DNA from: Paragordius varius
Lineage: Eukaryota; Nematomorpha
Assembly: GCA_964247055.1 (NCBI GenBank)
Contig: OZ176058.1
Location: 4,650,001 to 4,714,000 of the forward strand
Direction: 5' to 3'
Length of the DNA stretch: 64,000 nucleotides
A program made the position numbers and the translations under genes. Shown here piece by piece: positions 32,798-47,400 of this stretch (position 1 is the stretch's first letter; the number at the start of each line of letters is the position of its first letter). The notes beneath the pieces are model-generated. The model saw only the letters and a program-made list of their open reading frames with translations, made no database searches and had not been told where the DNA came from.

Positions 32798-33226
32798 CAG
32801 CCATGTATCCTTTATTTTATCAAAAATTTATGAAAAATTTATTTTTTTCTTCGTTAATTGGGTATAAATATTTGGTAAAGAATGGAAAAAAACAAGAGCT
32901 CTATTATGGTATTAACAATATCATATTCATTAAAAAAGTGTAAGAATTATATTTTTATTTGTTAAAGAAAAGAGCCCAATGGATAAAGATTAAGGATTGG
33001 TTGTTAGTGTTTTTTTATTTTTTTACCAAACGTCGCCCTTCCCCCACACTTTTACTTTTTTTAATAGAGAATATGTTATGGTTAATTCTAATAAATAAAA
33101 ATATAATTCTTATATTTTAATGAATATGATATTGTTAATACCATGCCCTTGTTTTTTCCATTCTTTAACAAATATTTCTACCCCCATTTAACCAAAAATA
33201 AATAATTTTTTGATAAAATAAAGGAT
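32798..33226. repeat. Whole CAGTCAT-type MITE after copy 2
   Basis: A long inverted repeat: the left arm contains AATATCATATTCATTAAAA and TGTAAGAATTATATTTTTAT, the right arm their inverse around 33095-33150. Left end CAGCCATGTATCCTTTATTT, right end AAATAAAGGAT. The equivalent element after copy 4 is complete to GATGACTG. Preceded by an AT run. Confidence 0.75.
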
Positions 33227-34183
33227 TATATATAATTTTACATTTTCATAATTTATTATAGATAATTTGTGCCATTGATAGTTTATAAAAAATATGGGTA
33301 AATTTTAAATAGATCAATATCCGTTAGTAATCACTCAGTGTTAAGTGTAAGGCCCTTATTATATAATCCCCTTATAATAAGCTGCTTTTCATAATAAGTC
33401 CACCTACAAAAGTCAAACTATACATATAATACCCACAGTAAAAACTGAAATTATACGGACAAAACGTAAAATTATTAAGACAAATATAATAAAAGACAAT
33501 CATACTTTTTCAAAACCTTAATTTTTAAGCTATTTAATTACAATTGTTATATATAAAATTGATTATGTCACTAATATACATATCAATTTTATAATTTGCT
33601 ATTTGAAACAATGAGTTATATTTTAAAAATTGATTATAAAAAGTATGGTCTTTTAGAAAAAATTTGTCTTAATATTTTCACGTTTTGTCCGTATAATTCC
33701 AATTAAAACATAAAAATTTTAATTTCAAAAGAATCCCCTCTACTTTTTTAAACTTTATTTTCTTTAAATAACTCATTTTTTTCAAATGTAAAGTAAGAAG
33801 TTTATATTAAGCATACAATAAATTGTGTAATTTCAAAATCAAGGGTAAAAATGTATAGCGGTTTTTAAAAAAGATATTTGTAATTATCTTTTTACATTTT
33901 TGTCGTGTAATATTCCAATTTTTAAATTGATATTTTTTTTCTGCTTCAAAATAACCCCGACCTATAGTATAACCTCATGTTAAAAATCAAGCACCTTTTC
34001 TATCGGGATCTATATGAGGAAGGTTTAAAAAAGTAAAAACTCTATAAAAAATAATTATTCAAAAGACAACCATACTTTTTTAACCCAGAGTTGCTCACCA
34101 AAAAACTTTTAAAGGTCCGCAAAAATTATTTATCTTGTCTCAGAGGCCGTGTGCCATATAATACCAACAAAAATTCCACTTTA
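33227..34183. other. Spacer between copies 2 and 3
   Basis: About 960 bp without a gene. It holds a CAGTAAAAA-type MITE (33436-33706) and a degraded one after it (to about 33920). It is the only intercopy spacer longer than the truncated MITE, because the B-to-A junction differs from the A-to-B junction. Confidence 0.6.
33436..33706. repeat. CAGTAAAAA-type MITE in the copy 2/copy 3 spacer
   Basis: Left CAGTAAAAACTGAAATTATA, right CACGTTTTGTCCGTATAATT; the terminal CTG at the right is lost. Confidence 0.65.
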
Positions 34184-34469
34184 TATACCAATTACAATTC
34201 AAATTCACCCTTGAACAATTCAAATTCACCCTTGCACAATTCATAATTACCCTCAAATATAATATATGTTTTTTAAGATTTAAAATTACCTATATTTAAA
34301 TATATTTTTAAAAATAACTATGCCATAAAGATATAATTCATATTAATAATGAGTTATATTAATTCAAAAACACATAATTTATTTTTAGGGTGAATTTTAT
34401 TTGTTCAAGGGTGAATTTGATTTGTTAAGGGTGTTAATTGTTCCAGGGTGAATTCGAACTGTAAATGGT
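34184..34469. repeat. Foldback element abutting exon 1 of copy 3
   Basis: It starts ACCAATTACAATTCAAATTC and ends GAATTCGAACTGTAAATGGT. Two bases later the exon 1 homology begins (GCGAATGAAACTGACC). Copy 1 has CTGTAATGCGAATG at the same place, so CTGTAA is shared at the junction. The original N-terminus of copy 3 was lost exactly here. Confidence 0.75.
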
Positions 34470-34573
34470 TTGCGAATGAAACTGACCTAATCACTCATAT
34501 TATCGTTTTAACGGGTAGTCAAAAAGCAGTTAACACCAATACCAACACTACATACATAGTCAATTATGATAAT

Positions 34574-35466
34574 ATGAAGGAGGGTGATTACATCGAAAAT
34601 CTTACGATGGCTATTGAGGAGTCTCGTCGTGCCATTTACACAGACACCCTATACCAATACAGTGATTTGTTTTGGGTTATAGCTACGTTTTATATGACCG
34701 TCATTTTTTGCATCGGTCTCATGGGTAATATTATGGTCGTACTTGTCGTTACGGTTAAAGTAGGCGGTGGTTCAACCGCTAAAAACCCGCTAAAAATTTC
34801 GACCAACGTATATTTGGTGAGTCTCGCTGTGGCGGATTGTATGTCTTTGCTCGCCGCTGTACCCGAACAAGTCGTGAGTCATTTCATACCCGTTAATCGA
34901 TGGGTCCTAGGCGGTCGCGTTATCTGTTCAGGGGCTATTTTTGTCCAATACCTATCTATCAATGCTTCAGCCTTATCGATTACGGCTTTTACGCTGGAAC
35001 GTTACCTGGCTATCTCCTACCCGCTGAAAGCTCAAGTCATCTGCACTTACAAACGCGCTCAAAAAATTGTGTTGGGCGTATGGATTTTTTCTCTGCTATA
35101 CTGTAGTCCATGGCTCTTTCTAACTTCCACGTTTCCCATGTACATTGTCCTCGAGAGGACAGAAACAGTCTACGCGAAACCTGGACAACAGCAAAATACT
35201 AGTAATTCGCATAGCAACTCTTTACCCTTTGAGGTGTCACCAAATAATTCTGTCTTAAAAACCAACTGTTTTTTCCTTCAAAACAAGGCAGTTGTTTCAC
35301 CTCATGACGATGACAAAAAAGAAAAAAGTGACCGTAAACGCCGACAAGCATTAGTAGGAACAGAACCGACGAAGAAAGACATAAATATTGATGAATTTAC
35401 TTCCTATTATCATTACGCTACTCCAAAACAGAACTATATAACGCTCTCTACTCCACACTATTACAA
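34574..35466 (+). CDS. Copy 3 exon 1: short N-terminus, TM1-TM4
   Basis: Homology to copy 1 begins at 34471; the frame upstream runs into the foldback element. TM1-TM4 are complete (FWVIATFYMTVIF onward). Donor TTACAA|GTATAC. Confidence 0.7.
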
Positions 35467-38400
35467 GTATACTAGAATTTATATATATAGTATATATCTA
35501 CATAATATTATTAATATTAATCAATATGTATATATATGACATTGTAAAAAATTTATGTTAATCAAAAACGAGGAGATAGACTCATCAGTTTCAGACAGTA
35601 TAGTCCATTAATTTAGATTGCAAAGCTAGAATATTAAATAAAGACATTTTCATTTCTTACGTCCTTCCTTATTATTTATTGGTAAATTAGAAAAATTTTT
35701 TCCAATGTCAAAGGCCATTCATTATAATTCCTGTGGTCATTTGCATATTTGAATGATTATGCAACAACAAAGTATAATAATATCAAGATAAGATTTTGAT
35801 TATACATTGTTTCTATGCTTGACGAATTCATTTTTAATTAAACTTTAATGACAAGATTTATTTGTTTTTGCAAATGGATTAAGAAAGAGAGATATAAATC
35901 TATTTTATTTTAAAAAAGTGAAATGACAAATCTTTGCATTTATCTTTCAAAAATTGGTTGGACTTTTTTTCAAAAACTAAATTTGTATGGCTCAAGTGAT
36001 ATGATATAACTTTTTTAACTTGATTACCTCAGTTGAGGTTAAAATTAAGGAATTAAGTATATAAATAAGGTTAGGAATTTTTTTATTTGAATTAACGTTA
36101 AATAATTAGGACTTTGCCTTAAAATACTGAAAAAGGTATTTGAAGCCATATATTAGCTATAATGATTCAAAATATACATTTTGTCTTTTATGTCAAAGTG
36201 TTAACTATGCTATACGTATTGTTATCCAATTTCTATCATAAATTCGAAAACCAATTGAAAATTCATAGAATTCAAACCCAAAAACCAAATTTTTTTTGGA
36301 AAAACCGTTTGTTTTGAAATATGTTAACCAAACTATCGGTTTTGGTCCTGTAAATATTTGTCTTAAGGTATTTCTAAATTTATTTATTTTATATATTTTT
36401 TAGTAGATATGCAGAAACCAATTATCGAAGGATAATCAAGCAAAATATCGGAAAAATACCAATGTTCTTTAATAGAACAACTTGCATATATGGTAAAGAA
36501 GATAATAACCTAAAACTAACATTGCAAAAATATGTGAAACACCAAAAAAATTTCATAAAATATCGGCGAAAAAAATCATTTCGGTCCAATGTTAGCGATG
36601 AAAGTTTTATTTTCAACCAAACGAGGAACACAAGTAACCTGTATGATAATGAAATTATAAAACCCTTTGAACAAAAGTTAGGGGAACAAAGCAACTTTAA
36701 CGATGATAAGAAAACGCAAACTTTCCTTAAGCAATACAATTTAAATGTCCGTACTACAACTTACCCCCAAAATACTCAAACTACTATAAATATTTTATCT
36801 TCAAAAGGTTTTTCTAAAGGAGAAAAAGAGCCATCTTTTTATTACATAAATCATACCCACCATCAAATAATTTATAGTTGGCAACATTGCAGTTATGTCA
36901 TTTCGAGAGAAGCCTACCTAGGATACTATATGACAGATTTAATTGTGTTTTATGCGCTCCCACTCATAATATCTTTCATATGTTATGGACTTATCATAAG
37001 AATTCTATTTCGAACCAACAAACACGAAAAATTGGTCAGAAATCGATTTGGTAATAAAAGTATTTTGCAAAAACATCATAATTACCGTGATAACTCAGAG
37101 AATGGAAAAAACAGAAAAATCGTTGGACAACAGCAAGAACGCGAACAAGATCAAACTATCTCAAATCTTTCTGACATAAATATTGTCAATACTAACATTC
37201 CAGTTAAAACAGAGCAATCTTTTGTGTCTGACATTAATAAGCATTATGATTTCAATAATGACAAACGTAATCAAATCCATCAAATTATTGATGGTAATAA
37301 TGATAAGAATGGCCTCCCAAGACAAGGGAGAAATGATAAAATTATCGGAATGTCAACAATCCATCAATTATCCAATTCCAGCTTAAACCATGAAAACATA
37401 GCTAGTCAAAACAGTCAAAACAACATAAATACTTCACCTCAAACCATTTTTCCATATCTAGAGATGGTGCCAACAAAAACAATATCTGATACCAATAAAA
37501 ACAACGAATTAATAATCAATTTGAGTAATGACAGAAGCGTTTTGCCTGATGGCAGCCAGATTAAAAGTGTTAAAAATGGGAATGAGTCAAATCAATCATT
37601 GGCTAATCCTAGCACCAGAAAATCTGAAAAAATTATGGTTCTTTCACCAACGAAAATATCAGCATTATCCCATGTAAGTTATGTTTTGTAATTATTTTTA
37701 TCGTTATAGAGAATAAATAAACTTTTTTATCTTAACGTAACCATAAGATATACATAAATCAATCAAAAACAAAAAAATTACATATCTTAATTCAAAAAAG
37801 CTGCTGACTGACTATTTTATTTTATATGAATCCCAATAGAATCAGTTGTCTATCCATCTCTCTCCCTCTTCTGGTTGTTTTTATGGTCAAGCCTGGTTTA
37901 ACTGAAAATTAAAATGTTGAAAAGAGTATTGATAGTTTTTTACTAGTAAATATATAACGTTTTGAATAACATTGGAACAAATTTTCTATAAATAATGCTA
38001 ATTTTTTTACACTTAAAAAACTTATTATGTTTACTTCTTAATCCGAATCGAAAAAATTGAATACCCTGGTTGGGATTGTATACTAAATTATACCCTAATA
38101 GATGTTTAAATTATCCATAATTTACAGTAAAAATTAAAATTATATGTTTTCTATATTATGTTATCTCCGGCTTTAAAAAAATTAAAAGACTTATTTTCAA
38201 AAAAAGATGGTTTCGGGGTGTCGCAAAATAGGGGATAAATATGTAAAATGTTTACATACTCAATATATTTTCAATAATTTGTATAAGTATAGAGTATAAA
38301 ATGAAATTTTACGGACAAAACCTTAAAATATAAAGACAAATATTTTTTCTAAGACAACTCCATACTTTTTTAACCTTCATTTTCAAAAATTAACTCATTG

Positions 38401-41400
38401 TTTTAAATTTTAAAGTCGGAAATTGATATGTATATTGGTGACATATTCAATTATATATTTTATAATTGTAATTAGATAATTTATTTGAAAAAATTATGAT
38501 TTATAAAAGTATGGGGCTGTCTTTTAGAAAAAAAATATTTGTCCTTATATTTTTACTTTTTGTCCATAGTATAATTTCAGTTTTTACTGTAATATTAATG
38601 TTTAAAAAGTGTTGTGTTGATTCGTCTTTTAGTTTTTACATTTTTTCTGTATATTTTATTTTTTACTGTAAATATGATAGTTAATGCTCAATCATTTTTT
38701 TCTCAAAAATAAATTGAAAATCTCATAAACATTTATTGACGGTTTAAAATTAATAAGGACTTTTCACGATTAAAAATTTTTGAAACATTCTATTTAGTAT
38801 AAGCCATAGTAGCCCATAGAATGCAAAATTTTCATTTTAGCTTAATATCATTGATATTCATCGTAATAATCGATTTTGAATTTGCTAATAACTCTACCTT
38901 GAAAGATGTGTGTGAATGTTAAATATAAATTATACCAAGCTCTTTTTATTACAATCAATTATTTTTATTTTAAAACATAAAAAGGCCCAATTGAGGTTAC
39001 TCTTTTATTCTATTTTTCTTTTAAAATTTACTTAAAAGCTGAATCTCAAGGACATTTTGACACTTTTTAAACGTGTGCCTTTTTAAAATATTTACTTATA
39101 AATAATAAATTAATATAATTACTTTTTTTGTTTTCTTACTTTAATAACTTAATCATTTAATGCTTTTTTCATAAGTTAACTACATTTTGGCTAAATTTTA
39201 AATTTGAAAAGTTTAAAACGATATTTTTGAACCAATTTTGTAATCCTGAATGTAAAGGTTAGCCTAAGCTGATTACAAATTTTTAAACCGTTTTTCTGAT
39301 ATTTAATCTATATTCTATATCTATATTATAACTTTCAATTGTTAATATAGATATTTATATTTTTAATTTTAAACTATCATATAAAAATTGTATTGTACAA
39401 TATATAAATCTCCTGAGAATACTTAGAATATGTTGCGATACTCTGATAGATTTTAAAACAATTATATATATTATGAAAAAATTATTATTTTTAATATATG
39501 ATATAAATAATATTTTTTTGATACATTCAAATATCTGTGTCGGAATAAAACATTTTAAATATAAAGTTAATTGACAAAATGCTAAAAATATATTGTGTAT
39601 CTAACTAATACAGTAAAAATTTCATTACGTGGGCAAAACGTAAAAAGTAAAAGTAATGTTTTTATAAATAAAATTATTTTTTTTCCCCAATTTTATATAT
39701 AGTTTTTTGTAAATCTAAATATGAATTAAAATTATATATTTTGTTTATATAGTTTTAATGTGTTTAAAGGATTATTTAATGGAAAAAGTATGCTATAATT
39801 ACAGTAAAATTGAAATTTTATGGAAAAAATGTACTAGATAGATATATTTTCTACAATCAGAAACTTTTTTAATCTTTGATATTTCGTTTATCCACGATTC
39901 AAAACTATGAGCTAAATAAGAAATATCAAAATTCTTATGAATATTTAATGTTAGTTTTATTTTTTAGCATATATTTATTTTTCTTTTTTCCCACCCAAAA
40001 CGATAGGTTATTACAATCAAATTGTTATTAAAATTTAATTTTTTACCCATATATTGAATAGAATAAATTGATAACGACAAAGACGGAAACCAAATTTATT
40101 AAACCTTGCTATCAAGATAAAACTTTCTTATCAAACATGGCAAAAGTTAATAAAGATTTCCAACAAATTATTGATTCTGGAAAATCTGCCCCTGCACCTC
40201 CGAATAAAAAAATGAGGGCCAATAGTAATTCTTTCACAAAAGCCCGTAAAATTAATCGCAAATATACTGCCATATTTCGACCAAGCCCTTCGCAGCGAAA
40301 ACGATTCAATAATAAATTAACAAATAATTTACCTGCTACTCAAGATTTATACTGTTCAGTTTCTACTTTGTCCCCTTTAGTGCTTAAAAATAAAGCGAAT
40401 GGAGGAGCAATATCAAGCCATATTACAGCAGTAAAAATTTCTAATATACAGGCTAAACAAACATAAATACATGAGTTTTTCTTTTTTCAAAGAAACCTTA
40501 TTTTTTTGAAGAAAATTCTTATAAAAACTATTTAATTATAATACCAATTTATATCTGTAATCCATACTTAGCTATTAAAAGCAATCATTTAGTTATACAG
40601 TAAAAACTGATGATATACGGACAAAACGTAAAAATATAAAAAATAAATATTTTTTTCTAAAAGACAACCATACTTTTTGAATCTTGATTTTTATTTAAAT
40701 TGGCAAAGTGTGAAATAGAGATATACATAACACAATATATTGTAACTAAATAGCTTATATTGAAAAGTTTAGGCTTTAAAAAAGTATGGTTGTCTTTTAG
40801 ATAAAAATATTTGTCTTTATATAATTTTCGTTTATTTCAATTTTTACTGTAACAAAAACTATAATATATATAATTGATTGTGTTACCAATTTACATCTTA
40901 AATCCATACTTTGCTCCTCAAAACAATCATTTATTTATAATTAAAGTTTAAATCTATTTGCAAAAAAACATATTTGTCATTATATTTTTACGTTTTGTCC
41001 GTATATAATTTCAATTTTTACTATAATTAGCAAAATTATAATATAATTGATTGTGTTACCAATTTACATGTCTAACCCATACTTTGCTCCTTAAAACAAT
41101 CATTAAGATATAATTTTGGGTATTTGCAAAAACAAATTTGTCTTAATGTGTTTTTACGTTATAATATCATCATCGCTTTTTTACTGTAATCATCAGAATA
41201 TCAACAACAACAGCAAGAGTTTCCAAGAAAGACCATCTATATGGTCAATCCGTTCAGGTCTGGAGAAACGATTAAGTCGACTCACAATGGTTTCCAATAG
41301 TCCCTCCCCTTCGCCCCCACCTTACATGTTAACGACACATAAAAGACGTGAAAAGCGTTCCGGAAAATCCAAGCTAAGAACCAAAATGCAGGTGAGTTTT

Positions 41401-44400
41401 GTTTTAGAATTTTTTTTCTAAATTAGTTTTGTGTTTCTGATTGCGTTTTATCAACAAAAAATTATGAAATGTATTTGAGAAAATTCATTAAATAATTATT
41501 CTGTTTTTTAATTAATACGGTCCTGATCAATGCATATAATAGTAAAAATTAGAATATTATACGGACAAAAGGTGAAAATATATGGACAAATATTTTTTTT
41601 AAAGACAACCATACTTTTTGAATCTTGATTTATTTCTATATAACTCATTGTTTCAGTATGCATATTAAAGAATTGATATTTATATTGGTGATTTAAAATT
41701 GTAATTTTATAATTTTTAAGAGAAAAATTAAGGTTTAAAAATGTGTATAGTTGTCTTTTAGAAAATAAATTTGTCTTTATATTCCTACATTTTGTCCGTA
41801 TAATTTCAGTTTTATTTTATTAGATATTTCAAAGACAAACTTACAGTAGCGTATGGTATAAAACAATATTAGTCCACAAAAGAATAAAAAAATGTTTTTC
41901 TAAAAAAACAAGGGGGTATTATAGATATGTGTATATACAACTAGGCTTGTTTTTTTTAAAAAAAACATTTTTTATTCTATTATGGGCTAATAATGTTTTA
42001 TGCCATACGCTATTCATAAACAAATTGTATAGAAATATTAATTTTATTAAATTAATTTTAGCAATAATATACATTTAAATTATTTTTTATTTGGTATTTT
42101 ACAAACAAATTTTCGATTAGGCGTATAAAATAAAGCACCATCCTATTTATGATAACAAAACAATTATTAATTTTAAAATATTTTTATAGTTTAAATTATT
42201 TTTTTATTGTAAATACACGACATGGTTCCTAAATCATTACTTATAGTTAACAATTAATTAAAAGTAAGGATAAGGTTGAATAATTTCGATTAATTTTAAC
42301 CAAGGACACACTTGGTAAAAACTAATTATAAGAAGTTTCATTGACATTAAGGTTATTTTATTGGTTAAAATTATGCTGGCTAGCGAATAATTAAAAAAAG
42401 CAAATAACATATTATTTTATTTTTATAGTAAAATAGCTTCTTTAAGATTTTTATATCTGAATCAAACTGAAATAACACCCCACTTTTAGTTTTGTGAATC
42501 ACAACTGCGGTTTTAAAAAAGATCTATCTACTAATTTATAATAAAAAAATTTTAAACTTCGCTTAATGTTTAAATTTACTTTTAACTAATATTTGTAGAA
42601 AAAAACAGCACAAATTAAATTAGCGAAAGGATTTGTAAAAAATTATGTGAAACCTAAATTTATCCGATTTTTTAATCAAACAAATTTTAATACCATGATA
42701 CAGTTAAAATTAGAGTTAATAAGACAAAACAAAAAGCAAGAAGGTTTACTAAAACTAATTAGACTATCGTTTAAGGCGAAATGAAAAGGAATGTGTAAAC
42801 TCGATAACACACAATTTTATTTCACCATTAAATTAAATGTACACTTTTTTTATTTTATACACATTTAACACTCTGTTTTTGTTTCCATATGTTACCATTT
42901 TCATTCTGTACTCCCTATTTCTCAAACCAAACGATTGGTAACTATACTATCTCCCATTTATAATTCAAAATTAATCTTGAACGATTTAAGTTCACCCTTT
43001 AACAATTCAAATTTACCCTAAAAATAAATTATGTGTTTTCGGGCAGCTAATGTAACTCATCATAAATATGAGAAAATATTTAATACATAGTTTAATATTT
43101 TTTCAGCGTTATAATAGTTTTAAACAGAATTTCAGATTATAATAATATTAAAAAATAAAAATAAATAAACACTTAATTATTTTAGAGTGAATTTGAATTG
43201 TCCAAGGAGGAATTTGAATTGTTCGGCAAATTTGAATTGTTTAAGGGTGAATTTAAATTTTTTAAGGGTAAAGTTGAATTGTTGAAGGGTGAATTTAAAC
43301 TGTAAATGGTATATGTACTTTAATGATGTTCGTTCTATTCACATTATTCTTGGCTATATTTTTACGTTTTGTCCGTATATATTTCAATTTTTACTTTTTA
43401 TGTTTTGTCTCTAAATTTTAGTTATCAATTTCATAATGTTGTTTTTTATACATTATTCAAGGTTATCAAAATGTTGGTTGTAGTCGTAACGCTTTTTGCC
43501 CTTCTCTGGATGCCTTACCGATTTCTAGTCGTTTATAATTCCTACGCACCTCCTGAAAACAAAATAACCAATCTTTGGTTTCTACTTTATTTATCATTTA
43601 TCATATATTTTTATCATAGATTTTGCATTTTAAAACCCCTTTTTACAAAACTATTTATAAAATTTAATTTGGTCCAGATATTATTTTTTTCTAGGTTTAT
43701 TCATTTTTAAATGATACAATTTGGAGATCAAATTTAACCAAAAATTAACCTTTTATGAAACACTGTGTAGATCTAAGAAGGGCCAGTTCTAAAAAAACAA
43801 TATTTATCCGAAATCATTTGCTTAATACACGGGCTCATTTCACAATATGCTTTACATTTAAATTTTCTCTTAATTATATACAGTAAAAATTGAAATTATA
43901 CGGATAAAACTTAAAAATATATAGACAAATATATTTTTTCAAAAGACAATCATACTTTTTAAAATTTTGCTAAATAAATTTACAATCGTAAACTACAAAA
44001 TTGATAGTGCCACCAATTTACATTTCTATTTTACATTTTGCAGTTTAAAACAATCACTTACAATAAAATAAATCAAGATACAAAAAATATGGTTATCTTT
44101 TAAAACAAAATATTTATCTTTATATTTTACGTTTTGTCCGTAAGATTTCAATTTTTACTGTATATTTATTATGTTGGTTTTGAGACCACTTTCCGAAAGT
44201 CGGGCCCTTTTTAATACTACACAGGGTAAACCCCAAGTAAAAAATATAAAATGGAAAAACTTAAAAAAATGTCTTTGGAACATTTTTTGGGAAACAGGTT
44301 AGCCCCATTCAGATTTATTTAACATAGGGGCCCCATTCTTTCCATTAGATATTCATAAAATAATAACTGAATAAATAATTTATAATTTTTTTATCTACTA

Positions 44401-47400
44401 TAAAAAACGCATGTGTGTATTATGCCCATCCTAATAGCTTACAGGCTCGACGCTTGCGTAGAGGTCTCTTCGGGTTTGAGTTTTGAACAACAACTTACCT
44501 TGGAGTTAACCAGTTTGATCCCTTTTCCAGGAGTTATCATTACCTAGGAGAGTATAATATAATATTCTGAGATGATAGTCGTATACCCCTGCCGTTACCC
44601 CTTACCCAACTCAGTTTTTTTTATATAATAGAGGTTGGTTGGACCGAAATTCGCGACTAAGCTCTACTTCATGCATTATACATTCAATTGGGGTCGACTT
44701 TATTCCCGGGATAGGATTGTTAACTTGATTTGAAAGAAGTTCTTTTAACGATGTTGGCAACTTATTCTGTAGGATTAAACACCGTTTATTGTTTCATGCG
44801 CAGCAATAAGTCGGTTTTGGTGGAGTTATATTTAATTTTTATATTTTTATTACTGTTTCTGTCAATCGTTGGTCTTTGTATGATAGCGTACCCGATGTAC
44901 TTTTTATAACGTTTTTGTAATAACGGTTTGAATTCTTGTCCAAAGTAGCTGGCATTATCAGTTACGATTTGACACGAAAATCCATATCTAGCCAAATGCT
45001 TTCCAGCGGCAGTTTGGAATAAAAAAATACACTTTGTGCACATCCACTTCGATTCAGCGGGTGGCGCTATCGATAGTTAACAAGTAATCTATCAGCTGGT
45101 TAAGCAATATCTATATGAAGCCGCTCCCATTTCATAGTATAAATATTTCACCTATAGAGTGGATTTTCGGGGTTATTGGATCGTTTGGATAGATATGCCT
45201 TGTAATTCTCTACCCATCGAGTGAGATCGTCTCTATGTCATTGATACTGAACTGCGGTCATTTAGACAAGGTAGATTATAGCAGGTCAATTTGAGGTTTT
45301 AGATTTACCCCTTTCTTTAAGCGCCATTTTTACTTTGTTTAGAAGTTTCCTTTATGGTAGTTTCATCAATTGTTTCTTGATAGTTACAGAATCATCCCCT
45401 TCATAAACGTTGATAGAGAGTGGTAATCTGGGGCCAGTTAAATTTCTTTAATCATCTTTAGATTTCTCATATTGTGTTGAATGGACTTATATATCCACTT
45501 TTGTACAGTAAAAATTAAAATTATACGGACAAAAATAAAAATATAAAGACAAATGTTTTTATAAAAAAGACAACCATACTGTTTTGGACCTTAATTTTCC
45601 CATAGTAGCTATTTAATTACATTTTTAAAATAAAGAATTGATTGTAGTTTTATATATCTTTATTTCAGACTTTGCCATTTAAAACAATGAGCTATATTGA
45701 AATAAATCAAGATTTAAAAAGTATGGTTGCCTTTTAGAAAAAAATATTTGTTTTTATATTTTTACGTTTTGTCCGTATAATTTCAGTTTTTACTGTAATA
45801 TAGAATTTCTGTTATTAACATCTTTTTTCCTCCTAAAAGCCACCTAGGCTTCATATCGTTTATTAAAAACCATAAGTATTTATTGTTATAACAAATTCAT
45901 TCTTATCGGTTACCGCATTTGTTTAGCTTAACTAAATCGCATATTATTGAATCAATTTTATTGCTCTTACAGGTACAAACTATTTTGTCGCCTCATGGTT
46001 TTCATCAATAATGCCATGAACCCATTTCTGTACAGCGCTTTGTCTGTTAAATATCGTCGAGCTTTCCGTAAATTCTGTCGATTCCATTTGTTGTGTGGAG
46101 CGCAATATTTGTGGCCTTTCCCTTGGAAAAAACTTGGGCGCAAAGATGGGAGCACGTTATCAAAATCTATAACATTTCGAACAGGTAGGTGGTGATATCT
46201 TTAATTTTTTTTCAAACTTTACGTTATTGTATATTATTATATTTTAGAGTAAAACATAAAATTATTTACTAAAGAATATGTTTTTAAATCTAGATCTTCA
46301 AGTAGACTGCGCAATAACAGTAAAAATTGACTATTTTATAGACAAAACGTAAAACTAATTAGATAAATATTTTTTTCAACCTTGCTTTTTAAAAAAGTTG
46401 GATGCCTATGCTGAAAAATATAAAACAGAGATATGAATTGGTAATATCAACTATATATTTAATGATTGCAAAAATAGCTTATATAAAAAATTTAGGGTTA
46501 AAAACATGTGTTTGTCTTTTGAAACGGGTTATTCTTATTTTTTATAGTTTTGTCCTTAACAACAAAAAATATTTTTTAGATGTTGATTTTTCAAGGAAAC
46601 GCCTTCCCTCCACATTCTTTCGCGAGGACAGCAAATTCAATAATGGTGACGAAGAAGAGATGGACAGTTTCTTAGAGTCGGAATATCTCAATCTTGTCCG
46701 GCAAAACCGCAAATCTGCCCATATCTGGACAAACAAACAAGGAGAAAAAATTGATTTAAACTCCACCGCCATAGATGATAATGTGGCGAGGAGACCAAAA
46801 TTAGATTCTCCCATAAAACCAATTCTGAAAAAAAACGCTGCCCTAAATACCAACATCATGTATTTGAATGTTGACGACTCAACCGGTCGTCCCTCCTTTA
46901 AGGGTGGTGTAAGGAAGGGACCATTTTCTCGACAAATCTCAAGGCTAGAATCGACATCTCATCACGACGATATTTGGAAATTACAGCAGAGGCCTTCAAC
47001 TTCATCTGGGCTATTTAAAACACATAGTGCTTACCAGCTAGAAGAACCTTTAATACAATCCCACCCTTATGAAAATGTTTACAACAATACAGAACAAGAA
47101 ATTAAATTACATAAAAATGACACAACAGTATTAAATAGACCACTAATGACAGATTTCAGGAAATTACCTGAAACGTATATATCTTGTTTTTTCAATAACA
47201 GCAATACAAACAAAACCCAAAACAACATTCCCTCAGGAAGTAGTCCTTTCAAAAATAGTTTTCCTTCGTACTACAAACCTCCCAGGACAGGAAGTATTTG
47301 GCAAAAACGTTTTGATTTACCCAACAGCAATGTATCAAATAATCAATCATCTAGTCAACCAGAAGAACCTGCCTTACTTTTTACTAATGCCGCCACGATC

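Larger units (their letters stand above)
41392..43461 (+). other. Copy 3 intron 4
   Basis: 2.1 kb, nearly the same as copy 1 intron 4: MITE 41549-41815, GTAGCGTATGG MITE 41844-42011, conserved block 42240-42560, candidate alternative exon 42599-42784, foldback element 42942-43310, MITE right end near 43350-43395. Confidence 0.7.
43578..45972 (+). other. Copy 3 intron 5
   Basis: 2.4 kb with a CAGTAAAAA-type MITE (43881-44160), the integrase fossil (44405-45465) and a second MITE (45506-45795), the same order and spacing as copy 1. Confidence 0.7.

Noticed and set aside
34448-34450. Extending copy 3 upstream to GTG at 34448
   Set aside because: That codon lies inside the foldback element; the first in-frame ATG is at 34574.
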